A stretch of 64,000 nt of DNA from Anaerolineae bacterium (GCA_020848035.1 JADLAX010000026.1:62001-126000); one strand, 5' to 3'; numbered from the stretch's first letter, positions 7,788 through 16,415 are shown. Made by a program: numbers and translations. The notes: a model not told the origin generated them from the letters alone.

Positions 7788-8403
7788 GCTTTTCTAATTC
7801 CGCCAGCTCACGGCTCAAGTTTTCGTAAACGGCCGTATCCCTCAACTCCTGCATCCACGCCGTCAAATAAAACGGTTTACGCGCCAGGAATTTTTGCAAG
7901 ACGGCCGTTCGCCCCGCCACGTACGCCTCCTCCGGCACAAAGCTGTACTCTTGTCGGATGGCCTGGGCATAGGCATCGTACTGCGCGGGCGGTGCACTCA
8001 GGATCGCCAGGTCGGCGTCCAGCATCACCCACCCATCGGGATCGTTGGTGGCTTCATGCGTTTGGGTGGCCAGGATGAGATTGGTGACTTTGGCCAGCAG
8101 GTCGTCCGGCACGCCCAACGGCCGTAACACACGCACCGCATAAGCCGCACTTTCCGCCTCGTTGTCACTGCGGCGTGGGTCGTACACCACATCGTGGAAC
8201 CAGAGCGCCAGCTGAACGGCCGTAAAATCCACCGCTACCTCACGCAGCTGTTCCGCCACGTCCAGGGTGTGTTCAACGTGGGTGAGAGTGTGGTAGAAAC
8301 GGCCGTCTGCCCCATACGCTGCCGCCAGCTCCCGCCAGATTTCAACAGCACTTGCCTCAGCCATCCCCAACCCTTGAACCAATTGTAACCAACGTGCTTT
8401 CAT
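7759..8403 (-). CDS. HD-domain phosphohydrolase
   Basis: A 214-residue protein of the predicted metal-dependent HD-superfamily hydrolases. YHTLTHVEHTLDV carries the first histidines (residues 38-50), WFHD at 68-71 is the HD pair, and LDADL near residue 130 supplies the later aspartate. Such proteins cleave phosphate esters, often of nucleotides, with bound divalent metal; the substrate is unknown. The final residues (ENAEKK and stop) are encoded by the intergenic CTCTGTG repeat, so the natural C-terminus has been set by that element. It is a single gene read toward the sox operon. Confidence 0.8.
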   Translation of the reverse strand: MKARWLQLVQGLGMAEASAVEIWRELAAAYGADGRFYHTLTHVEHTLDVAEQLREVAVDFTAVQLALWFHDVVYDPRRSDNEAESAAYAVRVLRPLGVPDDLLAKVTNLILATQTHEATNDPDGWVMLDADLAILSAPPAQYDAYAQAIRQEYSFVPEEAYVAGRTAVLQKFLARKPFYLTAWMQELRDTAVYENLSRELAELEKRDTENAEKK

Positions 8404-8834
8404 AAAATGGACTCTTTGGGAATTCAGGGGGGTTTACAGCCCGTGATGCGTGAAACGTGACCAGAGGGCCATCACGTTTCACGCCAGACCCCACGAAATA
8501 CTGAAGACCCATAAAATGTTCACCACTCGCTAAACCCCTTCATTTGCCCCGGCATGATAGCCCAATTCACCACAACGCCCAAAAACTTTCGCTCCTGGGT
8601 CAGGCCGATTTATGAGCGAAAGCTTAACAACACCTGGACACGACAAGTACAAGCCGACACGCTGGCCGTAATTCTGTGCAAAGGGTGAACAAACTCGCCC
8701 AAGCTGTACAGAGACGCCTGACAGGCACTTCCGGCTATTGTGCGCACAATCGCCGGGCAAACTTAAACCAAAAACCTGGACACACCGTTACCACTTAACC
8801 TTTTTGTGTCCGCAAATGGAGTAGAAGAAAAACC
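8404..8834. other. 431-bp divergent intergenic region
   Basis: This holds the control regions of the HD gene (leftward) and the FAS1 lipoprotein gene (rightward). A hairpin repeat lies at 8442-8511. The rest, 8512-8834, has no gene and no ACGGCCGT palindrome, and it is less GC-rich than its surroundings. GGAG at 8818 may serve the lipoprotein gene. I could not pick a convincing promoter. Confidence 0.5.
8442..8511. repeat. GTGAAACGTGA hairpin with conserved tail
   Basis: CGTGATGCGTGAAACGTGA pairs with TCACGTTTCACG. It is followed by a 28-base tail (CCAGACCCCACGAAAT then CTGAAGACCCA with one variable base) that recurs after the same hairpin at 60013-60090. The shared tail shows that the element is a defined unit and not just a random hairpin. 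Confidence 0.75.
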
Positions 8835-10280
8835 ATGAAAAACCTGAAAATGCTTGTTTTATTGCTCGTTTTTACCCTCTTCCTGGCCGCCTGTGGTGGC
8901 AGCGAAGCGGAACCGACCGAACCAACCGCCGAACCAACGGCCGCCCCAGCCGAAGAAGAAATGGCTGAGGAACCCACCGCCGAACCAACGGAAGAACCCA
9001 CCGCCGAAGCGCTGGGCACCATCGTTGATATTGCCGTGGCTGACGGCCGTTTCACCACCCTGGTAGCCGCCGTGCAGGCCGCTGGCCTGGCTGAGACCCT
9101 CTCCGGCGAAGGCCCGTTCACCGTCTTTGCCCCCACCGATGACGCTTTTGCCGCCCTGCCCGAAGGCACCGTGGAGAGCCTGCTGGCGGATCCCGAAGGG
9201 GCTCTGACCGATGTCCTGCTTTACCACGTTGTTGATGGTGCAGTCATGGCGGAAACGGTTGTGACCCTTGAATCGGCCACCACCCTGGGTGGCGAAGATG
9301 TCACCATCACCGTGACCGATGGCAACGTCTTCCTGAACGAGACAACCCAGGTCATCATCACCGACATTGAAGCGTCCAACGGCGTGATTCACGTGATCGA
9401 CACCGTGCTGCTGCCGCCGAGCATGTCGGCCGAAGCCGAGATGGCTCCTTCGATTGCGGAAATTGCCGTAGCTGACGGCCGTTTCACCACCCTGGTGGCT
9501 GCTTTGGATGCCGCTGGCCTGGTTGAAACCCTCTCCGGCGAAGGCTCCTTCACCGTCTTTGCCCCCACCGATGACGCTTTTGCCGCCCTGCCCGAAGGCA
9601 CCGTTGAAAGCTTGCTGGAAGATCCGGCGGGTGCGCTGACCGACATCCTGCTGTACCACGTCGTTGACGGCGCGGTGATGGCGGAAACCGTTGTGACCCT
9701 GGAATCGGCCACCACGCTGCAAGGTGAAGATGTCACCATCACCGTGACCGATGGCAATGTCTTCTTGAATGACACCATTCAGGTCATCATCACCGACATC
9801 GAAGCGTCCAACGGCATCATTCACGTGATTGATGGCGTGCTGCTGCCGCCCAGCATGACGGCCGAAGAACTGCCCTCGATTGCCGAAATTGCGGTGGAAG
9901 ACGGCCGTTTCACCACCCTGGTTGCCGCTTTGGAAGCTGCGGGCCTGGTTGAAACCCTGTCTGGCGAAGGTGCCTTCACCGTCTTTGCCCCCACCGATGA
10001 CGCCTTCGCCGCTCTGCCCGAAGGCACTGTGGCCACCCTGTTGGAAGACCCGGCTGGCGCGCTGACCGACATCCTGCTCTACCACGTGGTTGATGGTGTG
10101 GTGCCCGCTGAAATGGTGGTAACTTTGGAATCCGCCACCACGCTGAACGGCGCTGACGTCACCATCACCGTGAACGACGCTGGCGAGGTGTTCCTGAACG
10201 ACACCATTCAGGTCATCATCACCGATATCCAGGCGTCCAACGGCATCATCCATGTCATTGATGGGGTGCTGCTGCCCTAA
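8835..10280 (+). CDS. Lipoprotein with three tandem FAS1 (fasciclin) domains
   Basis: The 481-residue precursor has a signal peptide ending in the lipobox LAAC with Cys20, then a Glu/Pro/Thr/Ala-rich linker to about residue 60, then three FAS1 domains at about 62-195, 207-341 and 348-481. Each repeats [26 protein letters not shown] (with small changes), LLYHVVDG and a final GVIHVID or GIIHVID. FAS1 domains mediate adhesion or matrix contact at the cell surface. The three copies are nearly identical at DNA level over long stretches, so they come from recent internal duplication or are kept alike by gene conversion. Each copy begins with a DGR written by ACGGCCGT. It appears to be monocistronic. 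Confidence 0.88.
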   Translation: MKNLKMLVLLLVFTLFLAACGGSEAEPTEPTAEPTAAPAEEEMAEEPTAEPTEEPTAEALGTIVDIAVADGRFTTLVAAVQAAGLAETLSGEGPFTVFAPTDDAFAALPEGTVESLLADPEGALTDVLLYHVVDGAVMAETVVTLESATTLGGEDVTITVTDGNVFLNETTQVIITDIEASNGVIHVIDTVLLPPSMSAEAEMAPSIAEIAVADGRFTTLVAALDAAGLVETLSGEGSFTVFAPTDDAFAALPEGTVESLLEDPAGALTDILLYHVVDGAVMAETVVTLESATTLQGEDVTITVTDGNVFLNDTIQVIITDIEASNGIIHVIDGVLLPPSMTAEELPSIAEIAVEDGRFTTLVAALEAAGLVETLSGEGAFTVFAPTDDAFAALPEGTVATLLEDPAGALTDILLYHVVDGVVPAEMVVTLESATTLNGADVTITVNDAGEVFLNDTIQVIITDIQASNGIIHVIDGVLLP

Positions 10281-10284
10281 TCAT

Positions 10285-10405
10285 CATTTCCCCGGAAAAT
10301 GCATATATGGGTCTGGCACTCGTGTAGATTTTCCGGGGTAATTCCAATCATTTCCCCGGAAAATGCATATATGGGTCTGATATTAGTGTAAATTTTCCGG
10401 GGAAA
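10285..10405. repeat. Two tandem 57-bp palindromic elements with TTTCCCCGGAAAAT arms
   Basis: Copies at 10285-10341 and 10349-10405 each begin CATTTCCCCGGAAAAT, continue GCATATATGGGTCTG and close with ATTTTCCGGGG. Each unit is thus itself an inverted repeat with a 12- to 14-bp stem. They differ only in a few loop bases and the last positions. They sit directly behind the FAS1 gene and may end its transcription, or be small mobile repeats. Confidence 0.8.
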
Positions 10406-10527
10406 TGCAACCTTTCCTCCTTCTGATGCGAATGCGCTCTGGTACCCCCAGGGCGCATTCCATTTTAAGCCGCAGATGAGTTTGTCCAGCTTTCGCCAGG
10501 ACTTTTGTCCATATTTCGCCAAATATC

Positions 10528-10555
10528 TTGGCAAAATCTGTGCAAATGCTATAAT
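10528..10555 (+). promoter_or_regulatory. Sigma-70-type promoter for the SDR gene
   Basis: TTGGCA at 10528-10533 and TATAAT at 10550-10555 with a 16-base spacer precede the SDR start at 10573. The short leader contains GGAGAA, a plausible ribosome binding site. Found by pattern only. Confidence 0.5.
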
Positions 10556-10572
10556 TTTGTCTGGAGAACAAC

Positions 10573-11211
10573 ATGACAAACGTAGCAATGATTTGGGGCG
10601 TCAGCGGCGGCATTGGCCGGGCCGTGGCGCAAGAACTGCAAACAAGGGGCTGGACCGTTATTGGCATTGGCCGTCAGCCTGAGGATGTGGCGAGTATCAC
10701 CAGCCATACCTTTACGGCCGATGTTGCCCGCGAGTATGATGTGCAAACGGCCGTTCACGCCGCCAGCTTTGAAGTGGACCAGGTTGATTTGTGGATTTAT
10801 GCGGCCGGGGACATTGAGACAACGGCCGTTGCTGACCTTAAACTCGCCAGCTGGCAGCGTATCCTGGACGCCAATCTCACCGGCCCATTCCTGACTACCA
10901 AACACAGCCTGCCCCTGCTGGCGGAAGAGGCACACCTGGTCTACCTGGGCGCCGTCAGCGAGCGGCTGAAGCTGCCCAAATTTGCCGCTTACGTTGCCGC
11001 CAAAGCTGGACTGGAAGCGTTTGTCGCCGCCCTGCAAAAAGAGCTGCGCGGCAAGAAGATCACCCTGGTGCGGCCCGGGGCCGTCGCCACGCCGTTCTGG
11101 GACAAGCTGCCAATCCGCCCACCCAAAGACGCTGCCCCGCCCGAAAAAGTGGCCCAACGCATCCTGGCTGCGTATGAAGAGGGGCACAGTGGGCATCTGG
11201 ATTTGGTTTAG
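10573..11211 (+). CDS. Short-chain dehydrogenase/reductase
   Basis: A 212-residue SDR with the cofactor loop GVSGGIGRA (9-17), Asn101 in ANLTG, Ser129 and the Tyr140-x3-Lys144 pair (YVAAK). These form the normal catalytic tetrad of NAD(P)-dependent oxidoreductases. It is slightly shorter than usual (about 240-250), with a compact C-terminus. The substrate is unknown. It is the first gene of a same-strand run SDR, SRPBCC protein, carotenoid-desaturase-like flavoprotein and ABA4-like protein, though intergenic repeats separate the members. Confidence 0.85.
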   Translation: MTNVAMIWGVSGGIGRAVAQELQTRGWTVIGIGRQPEDVASITSHTFTADVAREYDVQTAVHAASFEVDQVDLWIYAAGDIETTAVADLKLASWQRILDANLTGPFLTTKHSLPLLAEEAHLVYLGAVSERLKLPKFAAYVAAKAGLEAFVAALQKELRGKKITLVRPGAVATPFWDKLPIRPPKDAAPPEKVAQRILAAYEEGHSGHLDLV

Positions 11212-11219
11212 AATGAATT

Positions 11220-11285
11220 GGACACTGATTAACACAGATAAACACTGATGAAAATATCTGTGAAAATCAGTGTCAATCAGTGTCC
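11220..11285. repeat. Intergenic inverted repeat of the CACAGAT family
   Basis: GGACACTGATTAACACAGAT pairs with the complementary ATCTGTG and CAGTGTCC words. This has the same boundaries (GGACAC to GTGTCC) as the copies at 5604-5670 and 57164-57233. It lies between the SDR and SRPBCC genes. Confidence 0.8.
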
Positions 11286-11304
11286 CATATTTATGGAACG
11301 AACT

Positions 11305-11766
11305 ATGCACGTATTCGACTACAAATTCACGGTAAACGCGCCGCTTACGGCCGTTGCCAACTTTCACCACGACACGCGCATCCTGAAAAAGCTGTCGCCG
11401 CCGCCCATTTTTGTGCAAATTCACCGCTTTGCACCGCTGGGCGAAGGCTCCGAAGCCGAATTTACCCTCTGGTTTGGCCCGCTGCCGCTGCGCTGGCTGG
11501 CCATCCACTCCAACGTCTCCCCCCACGGCTTCACCGACACGCAGGTCAATGGTCCGCTGGCGCATTGGCAGCATACTCACCGGTTTACGGCCGTATCTCC
11601 CCACCAAACCGAGGTCCACGAGCATATCGAATACCGTCACAAACCGGGCGGGGCTGGACTGCTCAGCCGCCTCCTGTTTAACAAACCAGGCCTCTGGGCG
11701 CTCTTCACCGCGCGTAAACTGCTCACCCGCTGGCACGTGCGGCGGGAAGGGGGAAGTGAAAAGTGA
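11305..11766 (+). CDS. SRPBCC-family (START-like) protein
   Basis: The 153-residue product opens with a beta-strand (HVFDYKFTV) followed by AVANFHHDTRILKKL, contains FGPLPLRW in the middle and ends in a helix. This is the helix-grip arrangement of SRPBCC / polyketide-cyclase-like proteins that bind a hydrophobic ligand. The ligand is unknown; the carotenoid-type neighbours suggest a lipid or polyene. ATG at 11305 (after GGAACG) is preferred; ATG at 11293 is possible. The last residues (GGSEK) and the TGA come from the AAGTGAAAAG words of the following intergenic repeat. Confidence 0.7.
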   Translation: MHVFDYKFTVNAPLTAVANFHHDTRILKKLSPPPIFVQIHRFAPLGEGSEAEFTLWFGPLPLRWLAIHSNVSPHGFTDTQVNGPLAHWQHTHRFTAVSPHQTEVHEHIEYRHKPGGAGLLSRLLFNKPGLWALFTARKLLTRWHVRREGGSEK

Positions 11767-11870
11767 AAAGTGGCAGGTTGCAAGTTGCAGGTAAAATGTC
11801 CAACTGTAGATCACTTGCCACTTGCCACTTGCCACTTGCCCACTTGCCCACTTGCCCACTTGCAACCAGC
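11755..11870. repeat. Intergenic repeat: AAGTGAAAAG and CACTTGCC minisatellite arms
   Basis: A left part with AAGTGAAAAGTGGCAGG and GCAAGTTGCAGG faces a right part with seven consecutive CACTTGCC-type words of 7-8 bases (about 11812-11863). The two parts are partly complementary, so a long RNA hairpin is possible. The words are closely related in style to the elements at 6892-6950 and 48684-48758. Confidence 0.75.
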
Positions 11871-11887
11871 ATCCAGCCACCAAAACT

Positions 11888-13450
11888 ATGACTAGCTCAA
11901 CTCCCCACACCCTCATCATTGGCGCAGGCATTGGCGGGCTGACCGCCGGGGCACTGCTGCTGAAGGCCGGACACCGCGTCACCGTGGTGGAGGCACACGT
12001 CTACCCTGGCGGCTGCGCCGGGACGTTTTACCACCAAAAGTATCGCTTCGATGCCGGGGCGACGCTGGCCGGTGGTTTTGCCCCCGGCGGTCCCCACGCC
12101 CGTGTCGCCAAAGCGCTGGGGCTCACCTTGCCCATCCACCCTGTCGATCCAGCCTGGGTGGTGCACCTGCCCGACGGCCGTTCCGTCACCCAATGGGCCG
12201 ATGCCGGGCAGTGGCAGGCTGAACGGCAAGCCGCTTTCCCCGGCACCGAGCCGTTCTGGCAGACGCTGGAAACGCTGGCCGATATTTCGTGGGACGTCTC
12301 GTCACGGCCGTTTCCCTGGCCGCCGGAATCACTACACGACATTTACACCCTGGCCCGCGCTCTGCGCCCGAAGACGCTGCGCGCCCTGCCCTACCTGCTG
12401 CGCAGCGTCGGCAGCCTGCTGCCCGCTGGTGATCCGCTCTTGCGCACCTTTGTTGATGCCCAGCTGCTCATCTCGGCGCAAACCACCAGCCAATCGGCCA
12501 ACGCCCTGTACGGCAGCGCGGCGCTGGACCTGCCCCGGCGCGGCGTTAACCACGTGCGCGGCGGCATTGGTGCGCTGGCGGACACATTGGTGAACTGGAT
12601 CCGCCACAACGGCGGCGAAGTGCTGTTCCGCCAGCAGGTAACGCAGATTGAGGTCAAAAACGGCCGTGCCCACGCCATCCGCACCAACAAAGGGCTGCGC
12701 CTGGAAGCCGATAACATCCTGGCCAACCTAACCCCCTGGGCGCTGCGCCACCTGCTGGGTGAAGCTGCGCCCGCCAGACTGGCCAAAGAGGTGCGCCAGC
12801 GCGAGGCGACCTGGGGTGCGTTTACCCTTTATCTGGGCGTAGACGCGGCCAAACTGCCGCCCATCACCGCCGGGCACCACCAGATTATTGTGGATGCGGC
12901 ACGGCCGTTGGGCGAAGGCAACTCGGTTTTTGTGTCGATGTCCGACCCCGACGACCCCAGCCGCGCTCCGGCGGGTCACCGGGCCATCACGCTGTCCACT
13001 CACACGGCCGTTGCTCCCTGGTGGCAGCTGCGCCACAGCGACCAAGCCGCCTACGAAGCCCGCCGTGCCGCCTACACCGAGCGCCTGCTCAGCGCCGCCG
13101 AAACCGCCCTGCCCGGTTTGCGTTCGGCCGTAAAGCTGGCCCTGCCCGGCAGCCCGGTGACGTTTGAATTTTATACGCGACGGCCGTCTGGCATGGTGGG
13201 CGGTTTTGCGCAAGAATCAATCCTGCAAGCGCGTGGTCCGTCCACCGGCATTGCCAACCTCTGGCTGGTGGGCGATTCGATCTTTCCCGGCCAATCCACC
13301 GCCGGGGTCACGCTGGGCGGTCTGCGCGTGGCTAATTTGGTCGAGCGAGTGAGTTCCAACCATCAATTCCACCCTCACCCCGGCCCTCTCCCTGGGAGGG
13401 AGAGGGTGCCAGTTCTCTCCCCCTCTGGGCGAGAGTTAGAGAGGGGGTAA
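11888..13450 (+). CDS. Phytoene-desaturase-like (CrtI/CrtO-type) FAD oxidoreductase
   Basis: A 520-residue flavoprotein with the N-terminal dinucleotide fold GAGIGGLTAG (about 12-21), the Glu of VVEAHVYPGGCAG that begins the second strand, and a C-terminal FAD signature LWLVGDSIFPGQSTAGV. This set is typical of carotenoid desaturases, ketolases and isomerases; the exact reaction cannot be assigned. An ABA4-like gene follows, which in plants acts on xanthophylls, and this favours a carotenoid or apocarotenoid role. ATG at 11888 is used because the open frame further upstream is a CACTTGCC repeat. The last 30 or so residues (from HPHPGPLPGRERV on) translate an intergenic repeat that also supplies the stop codon. 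Confidence 0.8.
   Translation: MTSSTPHTLIIGAGIGGLTAGALLLKAGHRVTVVEAHVYPGGCAGTFYHQKYRFDAGATLAGGFAPGGPHARVAKALGLTLPIHPVDPAWVVHLPDGRSVTQWADAGQWQAERQAAFPGTEPFWQTLETLADISWDVSSRPFPWPPESLHDIYTLARALRPKTLRALPYLLRSVGSLLPAGDPLLRTFVDAQLLISAQTTSQSANALYGSAALDLPRRGVNHVRGGIGALADTLVNWIRHNGGEVLFRQQVTQIEVKNGRAHAIRTNKGLRLEADNILANLTPWALRHLLGEAAPARLAKEVRQREATWGAFTLYLGVDAAKLPPITAGHHQIIVDAARPLGEGNSVFVSMSDPDDPSRAPAGHRAITLSTHTAVAPWWQLRHSDQAAYEARRAAYTERLLSAAETALPGLRSAVKLALPGSPVTFEFYTRRPSGMVGGFAQESILQARGPSTGIANLWLVGDSIFPGQSTAGVTLGGLRVANLVERVSSNHQFHPHPGPLPGRERVPVLSPSGRELERG
13371..13449. repeat. CCCTCTCCC-type intergenic palindromic repeat inside a gene's 3' end
   Basis: CCCTCTCCC at 13384-13392 pairs with GGGAGAGGG at 13398-13406, and a second pair (CTCTCCCCCTCT with AGAGAGGGGG) follows. 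This kind of pyrimidine-rich element is common in many bacterial genomes. Here it is translated as the C-terminus of the CrtI-like protein. Confidence 0.7.
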
Positions 13451-13465
13451 CACTAGGAGAAACAA

Positions 13466-13915
13466 ATGGAAACCTTCTTCAAATACCTCAACACCTTCCC
13501 CATGCCGCTCTGGTTGGCGATGATGTTTGCCCCCAACCATCCCCTGACCGAGCGGGCCAGCCGCTCCAGCACCGTGCTGGGCATCGCCGCCGCACATTAC
13601 GTACTGGCCATCCTTAACGCCATCCGGCAAGACCAGTCCAGCAGCGGTGAGGTGAAGCTGGACATCATGAGCCTGGAGGGCGTGCGCACCGGGCTAAGCA
13701 GTTCGCAGGGGGCGCTGGCCGGGTGGGCGCACATGCTGGCGTTGGATCTATTCACCGGTGCCTGGATTTTCCGCCAATGCCGCCGCCTCAACGCGCCCGC
13801 CTGGGTGCGCATCCCCGCCCTCTTCTTCACGCTGATGACCGGTCCGTTTGGCCTGATCATTTTCCTGGTGTGGTACGGCCGTCTCGCGGGCGACGCCTTG
13901 CCAATGGATGCCTGA
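13466..13915 (+). CDS. ABA4-like membrane protein
   Basis: A 149-residue protein with three or four transmembrane helices that fits the ABA4-like (DUF4281) family. N-terminal NTFPMPLWLAMMFAPNHPLT, central GWAHMLALDLFTGAWIFRQC and C-terminal RIPALFFTLMTGPFGLIIFL are the recognisable blocks. The plant member is needed to make neoxanthin; bacterial roles are unclear. It starts 15 bases after the CrtI-like gene with AGGAGAAAC as a good ribosome binding site, so the two are likely co-transcribed. Confidence 0.75.
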   Translation: METFFKYLNTFPMPLWLAMMFAPNHPLTERASRSSTVLGIAAAHYVLAILNAIRQDQSSSGEVKLDIMSLEGVRTGLSSSQGALAGWAHMLALDLFTGAWIFRQCRRLNAPAWVRIPALFFTLMTGPFGLIIFLVWYGRLAGDALPMDA

Positions 13916-14029
13916 TTATCTTGACAACCCTGGCGTTTCTATTTATCATCCCCCGACATTTGAAAATATTAAAATGGTTTATTTCAGTTAAATGCTCGCG
14001 AAATGAGCCATCCCACAAATGGAGACGCC

Positions 14030-15736
14030 ATGTTTAGCCAACTACCCACAATTGATGCCTTTAACCGCTGGAGCTGGGCACAGATTGCCCCATTTTATGA
14101 AGCGTTGCAGGAACGGCCGTTAACCCCCACCACCATCCACCAATGGCTGGCCGACTGGAACCAGCTCAGCCAGCTGCTCTTTGAACGCGCTGCCCGGCTG
14201 CGCGTGGCCACCACCCAAGACACCCACAGCGAAGCCGCCGAAGCCGCCATGAACGATTACCTGGACAACATCTTTCCCCATGTGGAGGTAGCCGAAAACC
14301 AATTGGAAGCGCGCCTGCTGGCCAGCGGCCTGGAGCCGGAAGGGCTGGAAATCCCCCTGCGCAACATGCGCGTCGATGCTGAACTGTTCACCGAGGCCAA
14401 CCTGCCGCTGCTCAGCGAGCAAGTGAAGCGCTCCCAGGTGTACAACCGGATCATTGGCAGCCAGACGGTGGCGTGGCAGGGCGAGGAAATCACCCTGACC
14501 CAGCTGGCCACCCGCCTGGAACACCCAGACCGTGACCTGCGCGAGCGCGGCTGGCGGCTCATGTCTGCCCGGCGGTTGGCCGATCGCCAGGCACTGAATG
14601 AGCTGTGGGCCGAACTGCTACCGCAGCGGCAAAAAATCGCCGAAAACGCGGGCCTGCCCACCTACCGTGCTTACGTCTGGCAGGAAAAGAAGCGGCTCGA
14701 TTATGCCCCCGCCGACGCCGACACCTTCCACCAAGCCATTGCCGATGTGGTGGTGCCCGCCGCCAGCCGCGTCTACGCCCGCTACCGGCAAACCTTGGGT
14801 GTCGACACCCTGCGCCCCTGGGACGTACGCGCCGACGTCTTTCCGTTTGAGCTGCCGGTGTTACGGCCGTTTACCAACGCCGATGAGCTCATCCAAACCT
14901 CGGCCACCATTTTCCGCCAGGTGGACCCAGTGCTGGGGGATTACTTCGACACGATGCGCCACGAGTCGCTGCTAGACATGCCCAACCGCAAGGGCAAAGC
15001 GCCCGGCGCGTACTGCACCAATTTTCCGGCGTCGGAACGGCCGTTTATCTTCATGAACAGCACCGGCACCGGGTCCGACATCCGCACCCTCTTCCACGAA
15101 GCGGGCCACGCCTTCCACAACTTCGAGCGCAACAAGCTGCCCTACCTGCCGCAAAAAGCGTCACCGATGGAGTTCAACGAGGTGGCCTCGATGGCTATGG
15201 AGCTGCTCACCGCGCCGTACATCACCCGAGACAAGGCTGGCTTTTTCACCCAAACCGAAGCCGACAGCTGGTTTGTTGGCCACCTGGAAAAGATCATCCT
15301 CTTCTGGCCCTACATGGCCGTGGTGGACGCCTTCCAGCATTGGGCCTACCTGCACATCGATGACGCCGTGGTGGCCGAAAAGTGTGATGCCAAATGGCGC
15401 GAGCTGTGGCAGCGTTACATTCCCGATATCGACTTCAGCGGCTTTGATGATGACCTGGTGACCGGCTGGCACCGCAAGCAGCACATCTTCCGCGCCCCGT
15501 TTTATTACATCGAGTACGGCCTGGCCCAGCTGGGTGCGCTGCAAATCTGGCGCAATGCGCTGAACGACCAGGCGCAGGCGGTGGAGCGCTACCGCCAGGC
15601 GCTGGCTCTGGGCGGCACCCAGCCGCTGCCCGTGCTGTACGAAACGGCCGCTGTCAAATTTGCCTACGATCACGACATGGTGGGCCAGATGATTGCCCTG
15701 CTGGAAGCGCAGATTAATCAGCGGCTGCCCGCTTGA
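14030..15736 (+). CDS. M3-family oligoendopeptidase
   Basis: A 568-residue cytoplasmic zinc peptidase of the usual length for PepF-type oligoendopeptidases. His356-Glu357-x-x-His360 (HEAGH) is the zinc site; the third ligand, a Glu, should be in the EFNEVASMAMELL segment about 25 residues later. Such enzymes cut short peptides. ATG at 14030 lies 6 bases after GGAG, so it is preferred over ATG at 14003. It is followed by a perfect inverted repeat and then a gene on the other strand, so transcription probably ends there. Confidence 0.88.
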   Translation: MFSQLPTIDAFNRWSWAQIAPFYEALQERPLTPTTIHQWLADWNQLSQLLFERAARLRVATTQDTHSEAAEAAMNDYLDNIFPHVEVAENQLEARLLASGLEPEGLEIPLRNMRVDAELFTEANLPLLSEQVKRSQVYNRIIGSQTVAWQGEEITLTQLATRLEHPDRDLRERGWRLMSARRLADRQALNELWAELLPQRQKIAENAGLPTYRAYVWQEKKRLDYAPADADTFHQAIADVVVPAASRVYARYRQTLGVDTLRPWDVRADVFPFELPVLRPFTNADELIQTSATIFRQVDPVLGDYFDTMRHESLLDMPNRKGKAPGAYCTNFPASERPFIFMNSTGTGSDIRTLFHEAGHAFHNFERNKLPYLPQKASPMEFNEVASMAMELLTAPYITRDKAGFFTQTEADSWFVGHLEKIILFWPYMAVVDAFQHWAYLHIDDAVVAEKCDAKWRELWQRYIPDIDFSGFDDDLVTGWHRKQHIFRAPFYYIEYGLAQLGALQIWRNALNDQAQAVERYRQALALGGTQPLPVLYETAAVKFAYDHDMVGQMIALLEAQINQRLPA

Positions 15737-15798
15737 GTGGCGGCCGTCCTGGCAGATCCGCCTGATTACCGAGGCTGCTTTCCAACGTCAGCGCTTCC

Positions 15799-15829
15799 GA
15801 GTGGGCCACTCTTGAAGAGTGGCCCACTC
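15799..15829. terminator. Perfect 15-bp inverted repeat between converging genes
   Basis: GAGTGGGCCACTCTT and AAGAGTGGCCCACTC are exact complements around a single central base. The position between the M3 peptidase and the DinB gene, which face each other, fits a bidirectional terminator. No long T-run follows on either side, so a protein-binding or recombination role is not excluded. Confidence 0.55.
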
Positions 15830-15836
15830 CAAAACA

Positions 15837-16415
15837 TCACGCGCCGCGAGCGGCTTTGGCCTGGGCAATGACGTCTTCAATTTGGGCCAGGTGCCCCTGA
15901 TCATGCGACAACCCCAGGATAAAACGGCCGTACGCGTCAATCTCCCCAATTGAAGGCCAGGGCGTCACCTTGTTGTCCAGGTAAGGCGCGTCGGGCCACA
16001 TGTCCAGGCTGGCCAGGCGCATGCGGCGGCTTTCTACCAGCCGTTGGCGACACTGCGCCACCGTCGTTACGGTCTCCCAGGGAACCTCGCTGCGGGAACG
16101 GCCGTCACGCACCACGCCGCGCGCCATTTCCGCCGCCAGCACCGCGCCCTCTTCCGACGAGGCCGTCACGTGCACAATCAAATGTCCTAAATTCCAGGCC
16201 AGATCCACATCCGTATTGTCTGCGGCGTACGGATCGTTGGCGTTGGGGTCTACTGGCGTAAACACCACATCTGCATCGGTGCAGTCGGCCAGCAGGGCAA
16301 GCTGATAATCAATAAGTTCATGGGTCAGATGGCGCAAATCGGCCACGGTCAAACCGGCCACCAGTTCTGCATAGCTCATTTCTTTGTTACGAACGGCCGT
16401 AAAATCTAACATCAT
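15837..16415 (-). CDS. DinB-family protein
   Basis: The 192-residue protein is predicted to form the four-helix DinB/YfiT-like bundle. Conserved histidines appear in LGHLIVHVT (residue about 77) and [15 protein letters not shown] near the C-terminus, the usual three-His metal site. Members include thiol transferases and DNA-damage-inducible proteins; the activity here is unknown. ATG at 16415 or 16412 starts the protein. It contains ACGGCCGT at three places. Confidence 0.75.
   Translation of the reverse strand: MMLDFTAVRNKEMSYAELVAGLTVADLRHLTHELIDYQLALLADCTDADVVFTPVDPNANDPYAADNTDVDLAWNLGHLIVHVTASSEEGAVLAAEMARGVVRDGRSRSEVPWETVTTVAQCRQRLVESRRMRLASLDMWPDAPYLDNKVTPWPSIGEIDAYGRFILGLSHDQGHLAQIEDVIAQAKAARGA

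Noticed and set aside
8859..10253. A 464-codon antisense frame opposite the FAS1 lipoprotein gene
   Set aside because: It is a mirror of the repeated FAS1 codons (low-complexity Gly/His/Asp text) and has no ribosome binding site or known fold.
10277..10588. A 103-codon minus-strand frame over the tandem palindromic elements
   Set aside because: It translates the two repeat copies (the same peptide twice) and is better explained by the repeats themselves.
11755..11870. A CRISPR array in the CACTTGCC region
   Set aside because: Words of 7-8 bases without spacers of constant length are a minisatellite, and there are no cas genes.
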